From: Ekhidna sp964289745
Lineage (GTDB): Bacteria; Bacteroidota; Bacteroidia; Cytophagales; Cyclobacteriaceae
Reading direction: 5' to 3'
Length of the DNA: 64,000 nt
Assembly: GCA_964289745.1 (NCBI GenBank)
Contig: CAXYMM010000001.1
Coordinates: 558,001-622,000 of the forward strand
This document shows positions 1-8,670 of this stretch, one piece after another. Made by a program: the position numbers and the translations under genes. The first letter of the stretch is position 1; the number at the start of each line of letters is the position of its first letter. The notes below the pieces were generated by a model that was not told the DNA's origin, did no database searches, and saw only the letters and a list, made by a program, of their open reading frames with translations.

Positions 1-136
1 AGCGCACATCGCTGGACTGAACCATCAATTCAACACCAAATCGATTCTGTACTTCATTAGCTTGTTCGGGAGTTAAGGGCGCTCGCCTGTCAGAAGGAAC
101 TTTACCCTCTCGAATTAAACCAATTTTGATAGTCAT
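1..136 (-). CDS. Alanine dehydrogenase/transhydrogenase N-domain protein (partial)
   Basis: The reverse strand reads MTIKIGLIREGKVPSDRRAP and continues with LTPEQANEVQ to the window edge. This is the start of the AlaDh/PNT N-terminal domain shared by alanine dehydrogenase, saccharopine dehydrogenase and transhydrogenase alpha subunits, in which the K-x-P-x-D/E-x-R-x-x-L-T-P motif contacts substrate. Only about 45 codons are visible, so the substrate cannot be told. Its ATG overlaps the stop of the preceding small gene (ATGA), so the two are probably co-translated. The family call is firm; the exact enzyme is open. Confidence 0.75.
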   Translation of the reverse strand, partial: MTIKIGLIREGKVPSDRRAPLTPEQANEVQNRFGVELMVQSSDVR

Positions 137-318
137 TTGCCTTCTTTTAGGTCATTTAAGTCCTCTCGGTTCTGAAGTTTCTTATCCTCTACGTTTTTAT
201 TTAAAAATTTATTGATTTGATCTACTGGCATACTCGATTTAATCTCGCCAAACGAATCTACGCTGAAATCCAAGCCTTCTAAATCTTTGTGTACTTTGGC
301 TTTTTCTTTTTTACTCAT
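133..318 (-). CDS. Small charged protein of unknown function after gltX
   Basis: A 61-residue, lysine- and aspartate-rich protein with no membrane segment or signal peptide. Its start overlaps the 3' end of gltX by 8 bp and its stop overlaps the next start by 4 bp, so it sits as a tightly coupled middle gene in a gltX operon. That coupling is the main evidence that it is real. I do not recognise a family. It could be a small cytosolic adaptor, but nothing in the sequence shows a function. Confidence 0.6.
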   Translation of the reverse strand: MSKKEKAKVHKDLEGLDFSVDSFGEIKSSMPVDQINKFLNKNVEDKKLQNREDLNDLKEGK

Positions 319-1861
319 TGTATTGATTATGTTGATGGGACAATAAATCTAATGACTTCTTAATTCTATCAGCAGCCTTTCGAGGACCCAAGATGTGAAT
401 AATGGACATTAAGTCTGGCCCAGAGCCTTCTCCAGTTAAAACCAGACGCAGCATTTGCATGAACTGTCCTGGCTTGTATCCATTAGCTTCTAAAGTACTC
501 CAAAAGAGTTCTTTTGCTTGGTCAGCTTCTATTTCTTTTTTTTCCATCAATTTATCATGAAATAACATAAGTGCGGGCAGGGTATGCTCGCCCCACTTCT
601 TTTTTACGACCTTTTCATCAAAATCGATAGGATCATTGAATAGGAATAAACTTTTTTCTTCAAAATCATGAAGAAATATCACTCGCTCTTTCAATAGCGT
701 AATAATTTGGGCCGAAATGTCGTGAGTAGTTTCAATTCCATGATTCTTTGCAAGGTTGGCTTTAAGCTCTTCTGAAAGAACTTCTGTGTTTTTTTCTTTT
801 ATGTATAGCTGATTAAACCATTTTGCTTTCTCAAAATCGAATTTGGTTCCTGCCTTATTGATTCGTTCTATTTTAAATGCTGAAAAGAGCTGTTCCATTG
901 AAAAGAGCTCTTGCGAGGTACCAGGATTCCACCCTAAAAAGGCAAGAAAATTCAACACTGCCTCGGGTAAAAAACCCAATTCCCTAAATCCCATTGAAGT
1001 TTCCTTGGTCTGCGGGTCAACCCAGTTTAAAGGAAAAATGGGAAACCCTGCCTTATCCGCTGCTCGTTTACTAAGTTTTCCGTTTCCATCAGGTTTAAGA
1101 ATAAGGGGTAAATGGGCAAATTGAGGACTCTCCTTTTCCCATCCTAGAAACTGATAGAGTAGCACATGAAGGGGTGCTGATGGCAACCATTCTTCGCCCC
1201 TTATTACATGAGTGATCTGCATTAGGTGGTCATCTACTACATTGGCAAGATGATAGGTCGGCATGCCATCGGATTTCATTAAGACCTTATCATCCATAAC
1301 GTCGGTATTAACTTTGACCCATCCACGAACCAAGTCGTTTAACCTAACTTCTTCTTTTTCGGGAATCTTAGCTCTAATAACATATGATTCCCCACTGGTC
1401 ATTCGCCTATTTACCTCGTCCTTAGAAAGAGTTAGTGAGTTTTTCATTGTACCCCGAGTCAGCGTATCGTATTGGGGATTTATCACACGATTTTTCTTGA
1501 GTCGGGTTCGCATCTCTTCTAACTCTTCTGGTGTGTCGAATGCATAATACGCATTTCCATCAGCTAAGAGCTTATCCACATATTCTTTATAAATCGTTTT
1601 CCTTTGCGACTGTCTATAAGGGCCAAATTTACCTTCATGATCTGGTTCTTCGTCTGGGAATATGCCCAACCAATTGAGTGTGTCTTTGATATATTGTTCG
1701 GCACCCTCTACATACCGTGCTTGATCCGTGTCCTCAATTCTCAGAACAAAATCCCCTCTGTTTGCTTTTGCAAAAAGGTAATTAAAAAGGGCTGTCCTAA
1801 CGCCTCCGATATGTAACGCTCCCGTTGGGCTGGGGGCAAATCGAACTCTTACCTGATCCAT
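311..1861 (-). CDS. gltX: Glutamyl-tRNA synthetase
   Basis: Charges tRNA-Glu with glutamate in the cytosol. The class I signature PSPTGALHIGG lies at residues 10-20 (HIGH-type motif) and the KMSKS-type loop reads KLSKR at residues 262-266. The 516-residue length fits bacterial GltX of Bacteroidota, and the helical C-terminal anticodon-binding region is complete, ending in ADRIKKSLDLL. It heads a minus-strand group followed by a small unknown gene and an AlaDh/PNT-type gene. Nothing looks damaged. Confidence 0.97.
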   Translation of the reverse strand: MDQVRVRFAPSPTGALHIGGVRTALFNYLFAKANRGDFVLRIEDTDQARYVEGAEQYIKDTLNWLGIFPDEEPDHEGKFGPYRQSQRKTIYKEYVDKLLADGNAYYAFDTPEELEEMRTRLKKNRVINPQYDTLTRGTMKNSLTLSKDEVNRRMTSGESYVIRAKIPEKEEVRLNDLVRGWVKVNTDVMDDKVLMKSDGMPTYHLANVVDDHLMQITHVIRGEEWLPSAPLHVLLYQFLGWEKESPQFAHLPLILKPDGNGKLSKRAADKAGFPIFPLNWVDPQTKETSMGFRELGFLPEAVLNFLAFLGWNPGTSQELFSMEQLFSAFKIERINKAGTKFDFEKAKWFNQLYIKEKNTEVLSEELKANLAKNHGIETTHDISAQIITLLKERVIFLHDFEEKSLFLFNDPIDFDEKVVKKKWGEHTLPALMLFHDKLMEKKEIEADQAKELFWSTLEANGYKPGQFMQMLRLVLTGEGSGPDLMSIIHILGPRKAADRIKKSLDLLSHQHNQYNE

Positions 1862-1887
1862 TATGCTGCTGCTTTACGAGCCTGCTT

Positions 1888-2265
1888 TTACAGGGAGGCG
1901 ATACAGGAAATTTCTACATTCACTCCTTTTGGGAGGCCTTTTACTGCTACTGTTTCCCGTGCCGGGGGGTTCACTGTAAAGTACTTTCCATAAATTGCAT
2001 TGACCTTGGAAAAATCACTCATTTCACTTATAAAAATGGAGCACTTTACTACATCCTCGAAAGTAGCTCCTGCTTCTTCTAAGATATAGCTCAGGTTTTT
2101 CATTACTTGCTTTGTTTCTGCCTCAATACTTTCATTTATTAATATATCTTGGGCTTGATCTATTGGGATTTGGCCCGATACGTATAGCATATTTCCGACT
2201 TTAATTGCTTGAGAATATGGACCAATAGGAGCCGGAGCTTTGGGAGTGTTAATTACTTCTTTCAT
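1888..2265 (-). CDS. ridA: RidA family reactive enamine/imine deaminase
   Basis: A 125-residue protein of the RidA/YjgF/TdcF family, which hydrolyses 2-aminoacrylate and related imines released by PLP enzymes. Family marks seen are APIGPYSQAI near the N-terminus, the glycine-rich core YVSGQIP, and R103 in PPARETVAV, which corresponds to the substrate-binding arginine of canonical RidA. The C-terminus VEISCIA is also typical. It lies 26 bp upstream of gltX on the same strand and may share its transcript. Full length, no oddities. Confidence 0.93.
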   Translation of the reverse strand: MKEVINTPKAPAPIGPYSQAIKVGNMLYVSGQIPIDQAQDILINESIEAETKQVMKNLSYILEEAGATFEDVVKCSIFISEMSDFSKVNAIYGKYFTVNPPARETVAVKGLPKGVNVEISCIASL

Positions 2266-2326
2266 GTGATTATTCTACTATAACGAAGTGTTTTTGATTA
2301 GGGATATTCCCTTAACGTTTTGATTT

Positions 2327-2449
2327 TTAATCGACAAAGCTACCTTTTTTTCTTCCCTTTTTGGTTTTTGAGATATCAGTCTCTTTATGCGACTTGCCAT
2401 TTAGAATTTTATATACTCTTTTTTCAACCTTATTCACTTTCTCCATCAT
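2327..2449 (-). CDS. Possible small lysine-rich protein
   Basis: A 40-codon open frame starting MMEKVNKVEKRVYKILNGKS and ending KKGRKKGSFVD then TAA. It fills most of the gap between hsdR and ridA on the same strand as both. The composition is highly basic (K and R near a third) and could suit a nucleic-acid-binding peptide. There is no recognised family and no clear ribosome-binding site, so it may be chance. It is worth checking for conservation beside hsdR in relatives. Confidence 0.3.
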   Translation of the reverse strand: MMEKVNKVEKRVYKILNGKSHKETDISKTKKGRKKGSFVD

Positions 2450-2553
2450 TTATTAGAACACGTTCACGATATTAAACCCTATGATGATATATTAAAAAAA
2501 TTAAATCCGAATAAAAGACACACACTGTATTTATTCTAATTCATATACATCTC

Positions 2554-5535
2554 TTATAAACGAAGCTTATTTAACAAATCAGGTCTTGAAATAAACATCC
2601 TAACCATCTTTTCCTTGATTTCCTTTTTCTCGAAATACTCGTATAGTTCGTGACTCTTATCAAGAGTCTTGATATTCTTATTTGAGATGATTTGATTCAA
2701 TTTATCCCTTTTATTTGAATCTGTATTATTTGAAGTAACAACACTTTTGAACTCCTCATCATTCACAATATCTTGGAGTAGTCTTTTTGTACTATCCTCT
2801 GTTCCTTCTGGAACTTTACCGTAGTATTCATTTAGCTCATTGATAAGTTCAGAGAGTAAGTCAAACTCTTCTTCATCTTTCCCTTTTCCATCTCCATATT
2901 GATTTGGGTCAAAAACTGTATCCTCATCTTCAAGAGATATGTTGAGTTTACCTTTAATGTCGAGGTTGAGTGAATCTAAGTCAACTAAATCTGAAACGTC
3001 AATCCTCGTTAGTCCATCAACTGGAAACTTCTTTCTGAGGTACTCAAAGAAAACATAATGTTTCTCTAATTCTATATTGTCAAACTGATGAATCATTGAA
3101 ATATAACCGTACAACTTACAGTAGTTAGCGAATTGAGTTCTCGAAGTATCTCTATCTTCATCAGAAAGTTCTTTCCATCTATCTAAAACCACATTGAGTG
3201 TGGGTTGTAAAAGAGAATCGTCTCTCTTTTCAGTAAAGAATATCTTATTCCAATCGTCAATCTCTTGAGGTGTGAAAAGACCGTAGTTTCTAATCTTATC
3301 TAAGATGTCATAAACCAAATTAGGGTCTGTATCTTCAGATAGTATGGTTGTTTGATAGAAGTTTTGAAATGATTCTTGAATAGTCTCAACCTTATTTACG
3401 AAGTCTAATACAAAAGTACTTTTCTTACCTCTCGTTTTTCTATTTAATCGAGATAGCGTTTGGACACATTGAACACCATTTATGGGTTTATCAATAAACA
3501 TGGAATGAAGTAAAGGTTCATCAAAACCAGTCTGGAACTTGTCACAAACGATTAAAACTCGATATAAGGGATTTTTAAACCCTGTTGGTATGTCTTTACT
3601 ATCAAATCCATTTTCCTTGTTTAGCGAGTACTCTGATACCTTTTCACCGTTATATTCCACTTCTCCACTAAACCCAACAACACATTTAATCTTGTTTTGA
3701 AGTCCTTTGTCCTTGAGTTGTTTGTTCATCTCCACAAAGAACTTCACAGTATCCTCGATTGAACGAACAATCACCATTCCTTTGCCTCTTCCTTCAATAG
3801 ATTTAATGGTAGTACTAAGAAGGTGTTCTATTATTATACCACACTTCCTACTAATTGTTTCTGGGTTAGAATCCACCCATTTAATGAGTTCCTTTTTACC
3901 TCTACTTTCGGGTAGTTCTACATCCTCTCCTTTCCCCTTTAATTTGAACCATCTCTTAACCGGAGTAAATGATTTTAAAACATCCAATGTAAATCCTTCA
4001 CCTATGGATTGTCTCATTGTATAGGTATGGAAGGGTCTTCTTGTTCCATCAGATTGAAGAGTTCCAAACACTTCAAGAGTTTGTGGTTTAGGAGTACCGG
4101 TGAATCCAAAGAATGAAATGTGATTTTGTTTTTGACGAGATTTCATTTCTGATTGAATTCTCAGAATCTCATCATTGACCATTCCTTGAACTTCATCAAG
4201 ATTAAGTGATAGAGTTTTATTAAGGTTTTTTGTTCCCTTTCCACCTTGTGAAGAGTGAACCTCATCCACGATCACCCCAAAGGTTTTTCCACTCAATTCC
4301 TTCATTCTGTTTACTACAACGGAGAATTTTTGAATGGTTGTTACAATGATATTTTTACCACTTGTTAAGGACTGTCTTAGTTGTTCGGAGTTCTTATCAA
4401 TCTGTTGTACTACCCCTTGAACTTGTTGTAAACTTGTAACGGTGTCTTGTAGTTGTTTATCTAATACTTTTCTATCCGTAATGATTATTACAGAATCGAA
4501 TACCCTATCCCTCCCATCATTTGTGAAGAGATTCGTTAACATAAAGGATAACCAACCTATGGAATAAGATTTACCTGAACCTGTGGTGTGTTGGATTAAG
4601 TAATTTGTTCCAACTCCATCATTTAAAACTTGAGATTTGAGTTTTCTAATTACCTCGAGTTGGTGATATCGAGGGAATATTAAAACTGGTTTCGGTTTAG
4701 TTTCAACCACCTTTCTTTTCTCATCACTCCACTCAAAATCTGATGTTTTAGTAACAAGAACAAAGTTTTCAATGATATCTAATAGGGAGGTTGGTGTTAG
4801 AATTTCCTTCCACAGATAATCCACCTTGAAACCATCACTTTGAGTTTCGGAGTTATTTAGAGTTTTATTGAAAGGAAGAAAGAATGTATTGTTACCATTC
4901 AACTTGGTAGTCATGTTCACTCTATCGTTATCTACACTAAAGTGACAAATACATCTATCGAATTGTAAAAGAGGTTCTCCCTTGGGGTTTCTATCGAATC
5001 GATATTGATTATCCGAATTATCTACAGTTTTTCCAGTAAGTTGATTCTTAAGTTCAATCGTTAGAATGGGAATTCCATTAATGAAAATTACAAGATCAAT
5101 AGATTTATTATTGTGTTGAGAATAGTGTAATTGACGAACTAAAAGGAACTTGTTTTGGAGGTATTTCTTTCTTCTTTCTTGATTTAGTGAACTGTTTGAT
5201 TGAAAGTAAAGAGGCTTGATATTACCCCCATCAACGTGGTTAAAACCTTTTCTCAGAACATGAGTCAACCCTTTGGTGTTTATCTCATCGTTTAGCCTTC
5301 TAAGTATTCTTTGATTCGTTGCATCGCCATGTCTCTTGTAGACTTTATTATACGTCTCCTCTTGCGTATTCTTTAGGAATTCTATAAACTCAGCTCCGAC
5401 CACACATAGCTTTTTATCATACCCACTATCATTTCTTTGGTGAACTTTAGAATGAAACTGCAATCCATCATCTAAAAGAGAAGTTAATTCTCTTTCAATA
5501 TGTTCCTCGTATCTTCTCTCTGTTGGTACTTTCAT
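2554..5535 (-). CDS. hsdR: Type I restriction endonuclease, R subunit
   Basis: The motor and nuclease subunit of a type I restriction-modification complex; it translocates DNA and cuts unmodified DNA. Visible parts in the 993 residues are a PD-(D/E)xK nuclease site (D147 in SIDLVIF and E161-L-K163), Walker A HTTGSGKS at 316-323, DEVH at about 424-427, and helicase motif III FGFTGTPK near 477. A coiled, charged C-terminus follows. Its ATG overlaps the hsdS stop by 4 bp, so translation is coupled. It is intact, implying a working enzyme. The AT-rich, small-ORF-flanked placement suggests acquisition as an island. Confidence 0.96.
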   Translation of the reverse strand: MKVPTERRYEEHIERELTSLLDDGLQFHSKVHQRNDSGYDKKLCVVGAEFIEFLKNTQEETYNKVYKRHGDATNQRILRRLNDEINTKGLTHVLRKGFNHVDGGNIKPLYFQSNSSLNQERRKKYLQNKFLLVRQLHYSQHNNKSIDLVIFINGIPILTIELKNQLTGKTVDNSDNQYRFDRNPKGEPLLQFDRCICHFSVDNDRVNMTTKLNGNNTFFLPFNKTLNNSETQSDGFKVDYLWKEILTPTSLLDIIENFVLVTKTSDFEWSDEKRKVVETKPKPVLIFPRYHQLEVIRKLKSQVLNDGVGTNYLIQHTTGSGKSYSIGWLSFMLTNLFTNDGRDRVFDSVIIITDRKVLDKQLQDTVTSLQQVQGVVQQIDKNSEQLRQSLTSGKNIIVTTIQKFSVVVNRMKELSGKTFGVIVDEVHSSQGGKGTKNLNKTLSLNLDEVQGMVNDEILRIQSEMKSRQKQNHISFFGFTGTPKPQTLEVFGTLQSDGTRRPFHTYTMRQSIGEGFTLDVLKSFTPVKRWFKLKGKGEDVELPESRGKKELIKWVDSNPETISRKCGIIIEHLLSTTIKSIEGRGKGMVIVRSIEDTVKFFVEMNKQLKDKGLQNKIKCVVGFSGEVEYNGEKVSEYSLNKENGFDSKDIPTGFKNPLYRVLIVCDKFQTGFDEPLLHSMFIDKPINGVQCVQTLSRLNRKTRGKKSTFVLDFVNKVETIQESFQNFYQTTILSEDTDPNLVYDILDKIRNYGLFTPQEIDDWNKIFFTEKRDDSLLQPTLNVVLDRWKELSDEDRDTSRTQFANYCKLYGYISMIHQFDNIELEKHYVFFEYLRKKFPVDGLTRIDVSDLVDLDSLNLDIKGKLNISLEDEDTVFDPNQYGDGKGKDEEEFDLLSELINELNEYYGKVPEGTEDSTKRLLQDIVNDEEFKSVVTSNNTDSNKRDKLNQIISNKNIKTLDKSHELYEYFEKKEIKEKMVRMFISRPDLLNKLRL

Positions 5536-6824
5536 TCCTCTACTACTTTTCGTTTACCGGTTACGACTTCAGAGATAAGAGATTGACGATACTCTTTAAG
5601 GAGTTCTATTCTCTTTTCTTCAATGGAAATAGCTTTATCTATCAATTGGGTTTGTTCATCTAAATACGCAACGATTTGGTGTTGTTCGGATAAGGGGGGG
5701 ACAACGACTCTTAAATTTTCAACTACACCCATTCCTATGTTTGGTTGTGTTCCATAACTCCAATTCTTCTGAATCAATAATTGGAAATATCCCGATTGAA
5801 GGGTTTGAAATGTAAACCATGGTAATATTTTGTTAGTATTACTTCTTATTATACATAATGGTGACCAAATGTTAAATTCTAAATCTGTTTCAACAATCGT
5901 TGATTTTCCAGTAGTTGAACCAGATTTAACTAACAAAACGTCATTTCTCATTGGTTTACATTTCTTTGAATATTGTTCATGTAATTTTTTAGAAATATAT
6001 CCCCTTACTTTATCAAAATCAATTTTGTTTCCAACCACACCCTCAACTGAAAGGAATGGAATTCCTTCCTCATCAATAAACTGTGGAGTTTCGTGTGGCC
6101 CATCACATACTGGTATAGTAACCAGAAATTTAATTGAAATCATATGGTAATGACTCGGAATTTCCCCAATCCATTCCACACCACTATCCTTCATCTCCAC
6201 ATTGGGGTTCAGCCCTTTGGTCACTACTTTATTGATAAGCGTGGTTCTTTTCTCTTTGAGTAGTTCTATCTTTCGTTGGGTTTTCTCAATCAGAGAATCA
6301 ATGAGTGAGGTTTTGGTGTCTAAGAAGGATACAATTTGTTGTTGTTCGGAGAGGGGTGGTGATAATAAAACCTCATCCTTTAAGTGGGTAAATGAAATTG
6401 TTTGACGAATTCCTTGTCCCAACGACTTCATGTGTTTTATATCAAATTCTCTGAATAAATAATTTAGATAATCGGGGTTGTTATCAGTTTTTGATTTAAG
6501 AATTATATACCCCTGACTAACAACAACATCAATTTCTGATTTACCTATTCGTAAACTTTTCAAGTCATAGTTAAGATTCAAAGGATTGATTAAAAATTCT
6601 CCTTTCAATAGTTCTTGATATGATTCTTTAGTGGAAAGTGGAACTTTATTATCGTCCTTGTATACTACTTTACCAAAACTAATTGAACCACTTTGGAGGG
6701 ATGGGTTTTTTGTAGATTTCTTCTCTTCAAACAAATACTTTATTCTCTGACTTCTCCATGTTTGTGGAATCTCTCCAATCCATTCTATTCCTGAATCCTT
6801 GTATGAATTATATCTCTTCATCAA
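5532..6824 (-). CDS. hsdS: Type I restriction-modification specificity subunit
   Basis: The DNA-recognition subunit of the type I system. The 430 residues show the classic two-fold layout. Each half opens with SG(I/V)EWIGEIP and closes with PPLSEQ(Q/H)QIV followed by a long helix (IELLKEKRTTLI and IELLKEYRQSLI). Two target-recognition domains (about 15-160 and 215-380) therefore read the two half sites, joined by conserved helices. Starts and stops overlap hsdM and hsdR by 4 bp each. No second hsdS copy or inverted repeats lie nearby, so no shuffling is evident here. The target site cannot be read from sequence. Confidence 0.95.
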   Translation of the reverse strand: MMKRYNSYKDSGIEWIGEIPQTWRSQRIKYLFEEKKSTKNPSLQSGSISFGKVVYKDDNKVPLSTKESYQELLKGEFLINPLNLNYDLKSLRIGKSEIDVVVSQGYIILKSKTDNNPDYLNYLFREFDIKHMKSLGQGIRQTISFTHLKDEVLLSPPLSEQQQIVSFLDTKTSLIDSLIEKTQRKIELLKEKRTTLINKVVTKGLNPNVEMKDSGVEWIGEIPSHYHMISIKFLVTIPVCDGPHETPQFIDEEGIPFLSVEGVVGNKIDFDKVRGYISKKLHEQYSKKCKPMRNDVLLVKSGSTTGKSTIVETDLEFNIWSPLCIIRSNTNKILPWFTFQTLQSGYFQLLIQKNWSYGTQPNIGMGVVENLRVVVPPLSEQHQIVAYLDEQTQLIDKAISIEEKRIELLKEYRQSLISEVVTGKRKVVEE

Positions 6825-8533
6825 TCCAAAATTTGATTAAGAAGATTCTCAGATTCTCTTTCCAACTCGAATAGTTCATTTGTAATCTCCTCAGTTGAAC
6901 GAAGTGGATTGTATTGGTAGAAGTATTTAGTAAAGTTGATTTCATAACCTACTTTACTCTTATCGTAATCAATCCAAGAATTTGGTAAATGAGGTTCTAC
7001 CTCACGAGAGAAATATTGTTCAATATCTTGGGATTTAGGTATTCTTTCGTAATCTCTAAGTTTTGAATCTGGTTTCGGTGTTCCATCCTTCTTACGAACC
7101 ACTTCACCATTCTCTCTTAGTGGTTGTTCAATCGTAATTTTGGTGTATCCGAAAAACTCATTATCAAAAATCTTAGAGTATTCGTTCTCTTCAAAGTTTT
7201 GGTAGGTTTGAATGATTTTCTGAGAATCTTCCTCGGTAATATAGTTACTTTTCTCCCCAAGGTTTTTTCTCATTGATGTTCCAAATCCACTACCATCAAT
7301 TAGTTGAATTTTACCTTTTCGGTTGTTATTCTTCTTATTAGATACAACCCATATATAGGTTTGAATTCCTGTGTTAAAGAATAGTTTAGTTGGAAGTGAT
7401 ACAATACACTCCAACCAATCGTTTTCAATTATCCATTTTCTGATTTCAGATTCCCCTGAACCGCTATCACCCGTAAACAGCGGTGAACCATTAAATACAA
7501 CACCAATTCTTGAACCTTGCGTTTCCATTTTGGAAATCATATGTTGTAGGAAAAGAAGAGAACCATCCGAAACTCTTGGAGTTCCTACTGAAAATCTTCC
7601 TCCATATTCGGTGGATTCATTCAAGATTTGTTTCTGTTCTGATTTCCAACTAACTCCAAATGGTGGATTGGTTATCATATAATCAAATTTCCTGTTCCCA
7701 TCTGAGTGCTGATCATTGGTAAGTGTTGAACCCAACTTAATATTTTCAGGTTCTTCATCCGTAATTAGAAAATCAGATTTACAAATCGAATAGGTTTGAG
7801 GGTTTAATTCTTGACCGAATAAATTTACCTCAACTCCTTTATTGATGTTTTTGTGAACCCAATCCTTCCCGATGGTTAGCATCCCACCCGTTCCACAACA
7901 GGGATCATAAACCGAGATAATTTTATTGGGGTCGGAGAGTTTATCCCTATCCGGCGAGAAAACCAATGAAACCAAAAGATTTACTACGTCCCTTGGCGTA
8001 TAATGCTCCCCACTTGTTTCGTTACTCATCTCGGAGAACTTTCTAAGAAGTTCCTCGAAGATGTTCCCCATCACGTGGTTGTCTACTGTTGAGGGGTGTA
8101 AATTGATTTCGGCAAACTTCTCAACAAGGATGTAAAGTTTGTTGTTCTTTTCTAATTTATCGATGTGTTTTTCTAAACCAAAGTTTTGAATAATATCTTG
8201 AACATTAGTTGAGAATGAACTTAGATAATCATAGAAGTTTTCTGACAATTTATTAGGTTCATCTTTCAACCTTCTCAAATCATATTGAGAATAGTTGGAG
8301 AACTTTAGAGTAAGTTTCGATTGGATGATTTTTGAAGTATCATCGAACTTGTCCTTGTACTCTTTATGAATATTTATTATTTCATCTTTCTTGCCTTCAA
8401 GAACACAATCTAATCTTCTAAGCACAACAAAAGGAAGGATTACATCCCCATATTCGTGTGGTTTAAAAAGACCTCTTAGCACGTCATCGCAGACGTTCCA
8501 GATAAACGATGAAATTTCATTGTGGTTACTCAT
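6821..8533 (-). CDS. hsdM: Type I restriction-modification methyltransferase subunit
   Basis: N6-adenine DNA methyltransferase of the type I complex. In its 570 residues the helical N-terminal domain is followed by the SAM-binding motif DPCCGTGG (210-217) and the catalytic NPPF motif (289-292). SGEHYTPRDVV just before is also typical of HsdM. It is the first gene of the hsdM-hsdS-hsdR operon, transcribed leftward, and overlaps hsdS by 4 bp. The operon sits between glmS and ridA, two housekeeping genes that it probably separates as an insertion. Confidence 0.96.
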   Translation of the reverse strand: MSNHNEISSFIWNVCDDVLRGLFKPHEYGDVILPFVVLRRLDCVLEGKKDEIINIHKEYKDKFDDTSKIIQSKLTLKFSNYSQYDLRRLKDEPNKLSENFYDYLSSFSTNVQDIIQNFGLEKHIDKLEKNNKLYILVEKFAEINLHPSTVDNHVMGNIFEELLRKFSEMSNETSGEHYTPRDVVNLLVSLVFSPDRDKLSDPNKIISVYDPCCGTGGMLTIGKDWVHKNINKGVEVNLFGQELNPQTYSICKSDFLITDEEPENIKLGSTLTNDQHSDGNRKFDYMITNPPFGVSWKSEQKQILNESTEYGGRFSVGTPRVSDGSLLFLQHMISKMETQGSRIGVVFNGSPLFTGDSGSGESEIRKWIIENDWLECIVSLPTKLFFNTGIQTYIWVVSNKKNNNRKGKIQLIDGSGFGTSMRKNLGEKSNYITEEDSQKIIQTYQNFEENEYSKIFDNEFFGYTKITIEQPLRENGEVVRKKDGTPKPDSKLRDYERIPKSQDIEQYFSREVEPHLPNSWIDYDKSKVGYEINFTKYFYQYNPLRSTEEITNELFELERESENLLNQILD

Positions 8534-8670
8534 CAGAATATTTATTTCCCTAACTTATGTAATCTAACGCCTTATTTAAAGAACTCAATAATTAGAACAG
8601 ATCCCTCAGCGATATTATATTCAAAGAAATTGGATACCCAAAGGGATGTGTTAATCATTAATACTGAGTC

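Noticed and set aside
5532..6824. A phase-variable (inverting) hsdS
   Set aside because: There is only one hsdS, with no silent partner, recombinase or inverted repeats nearby.
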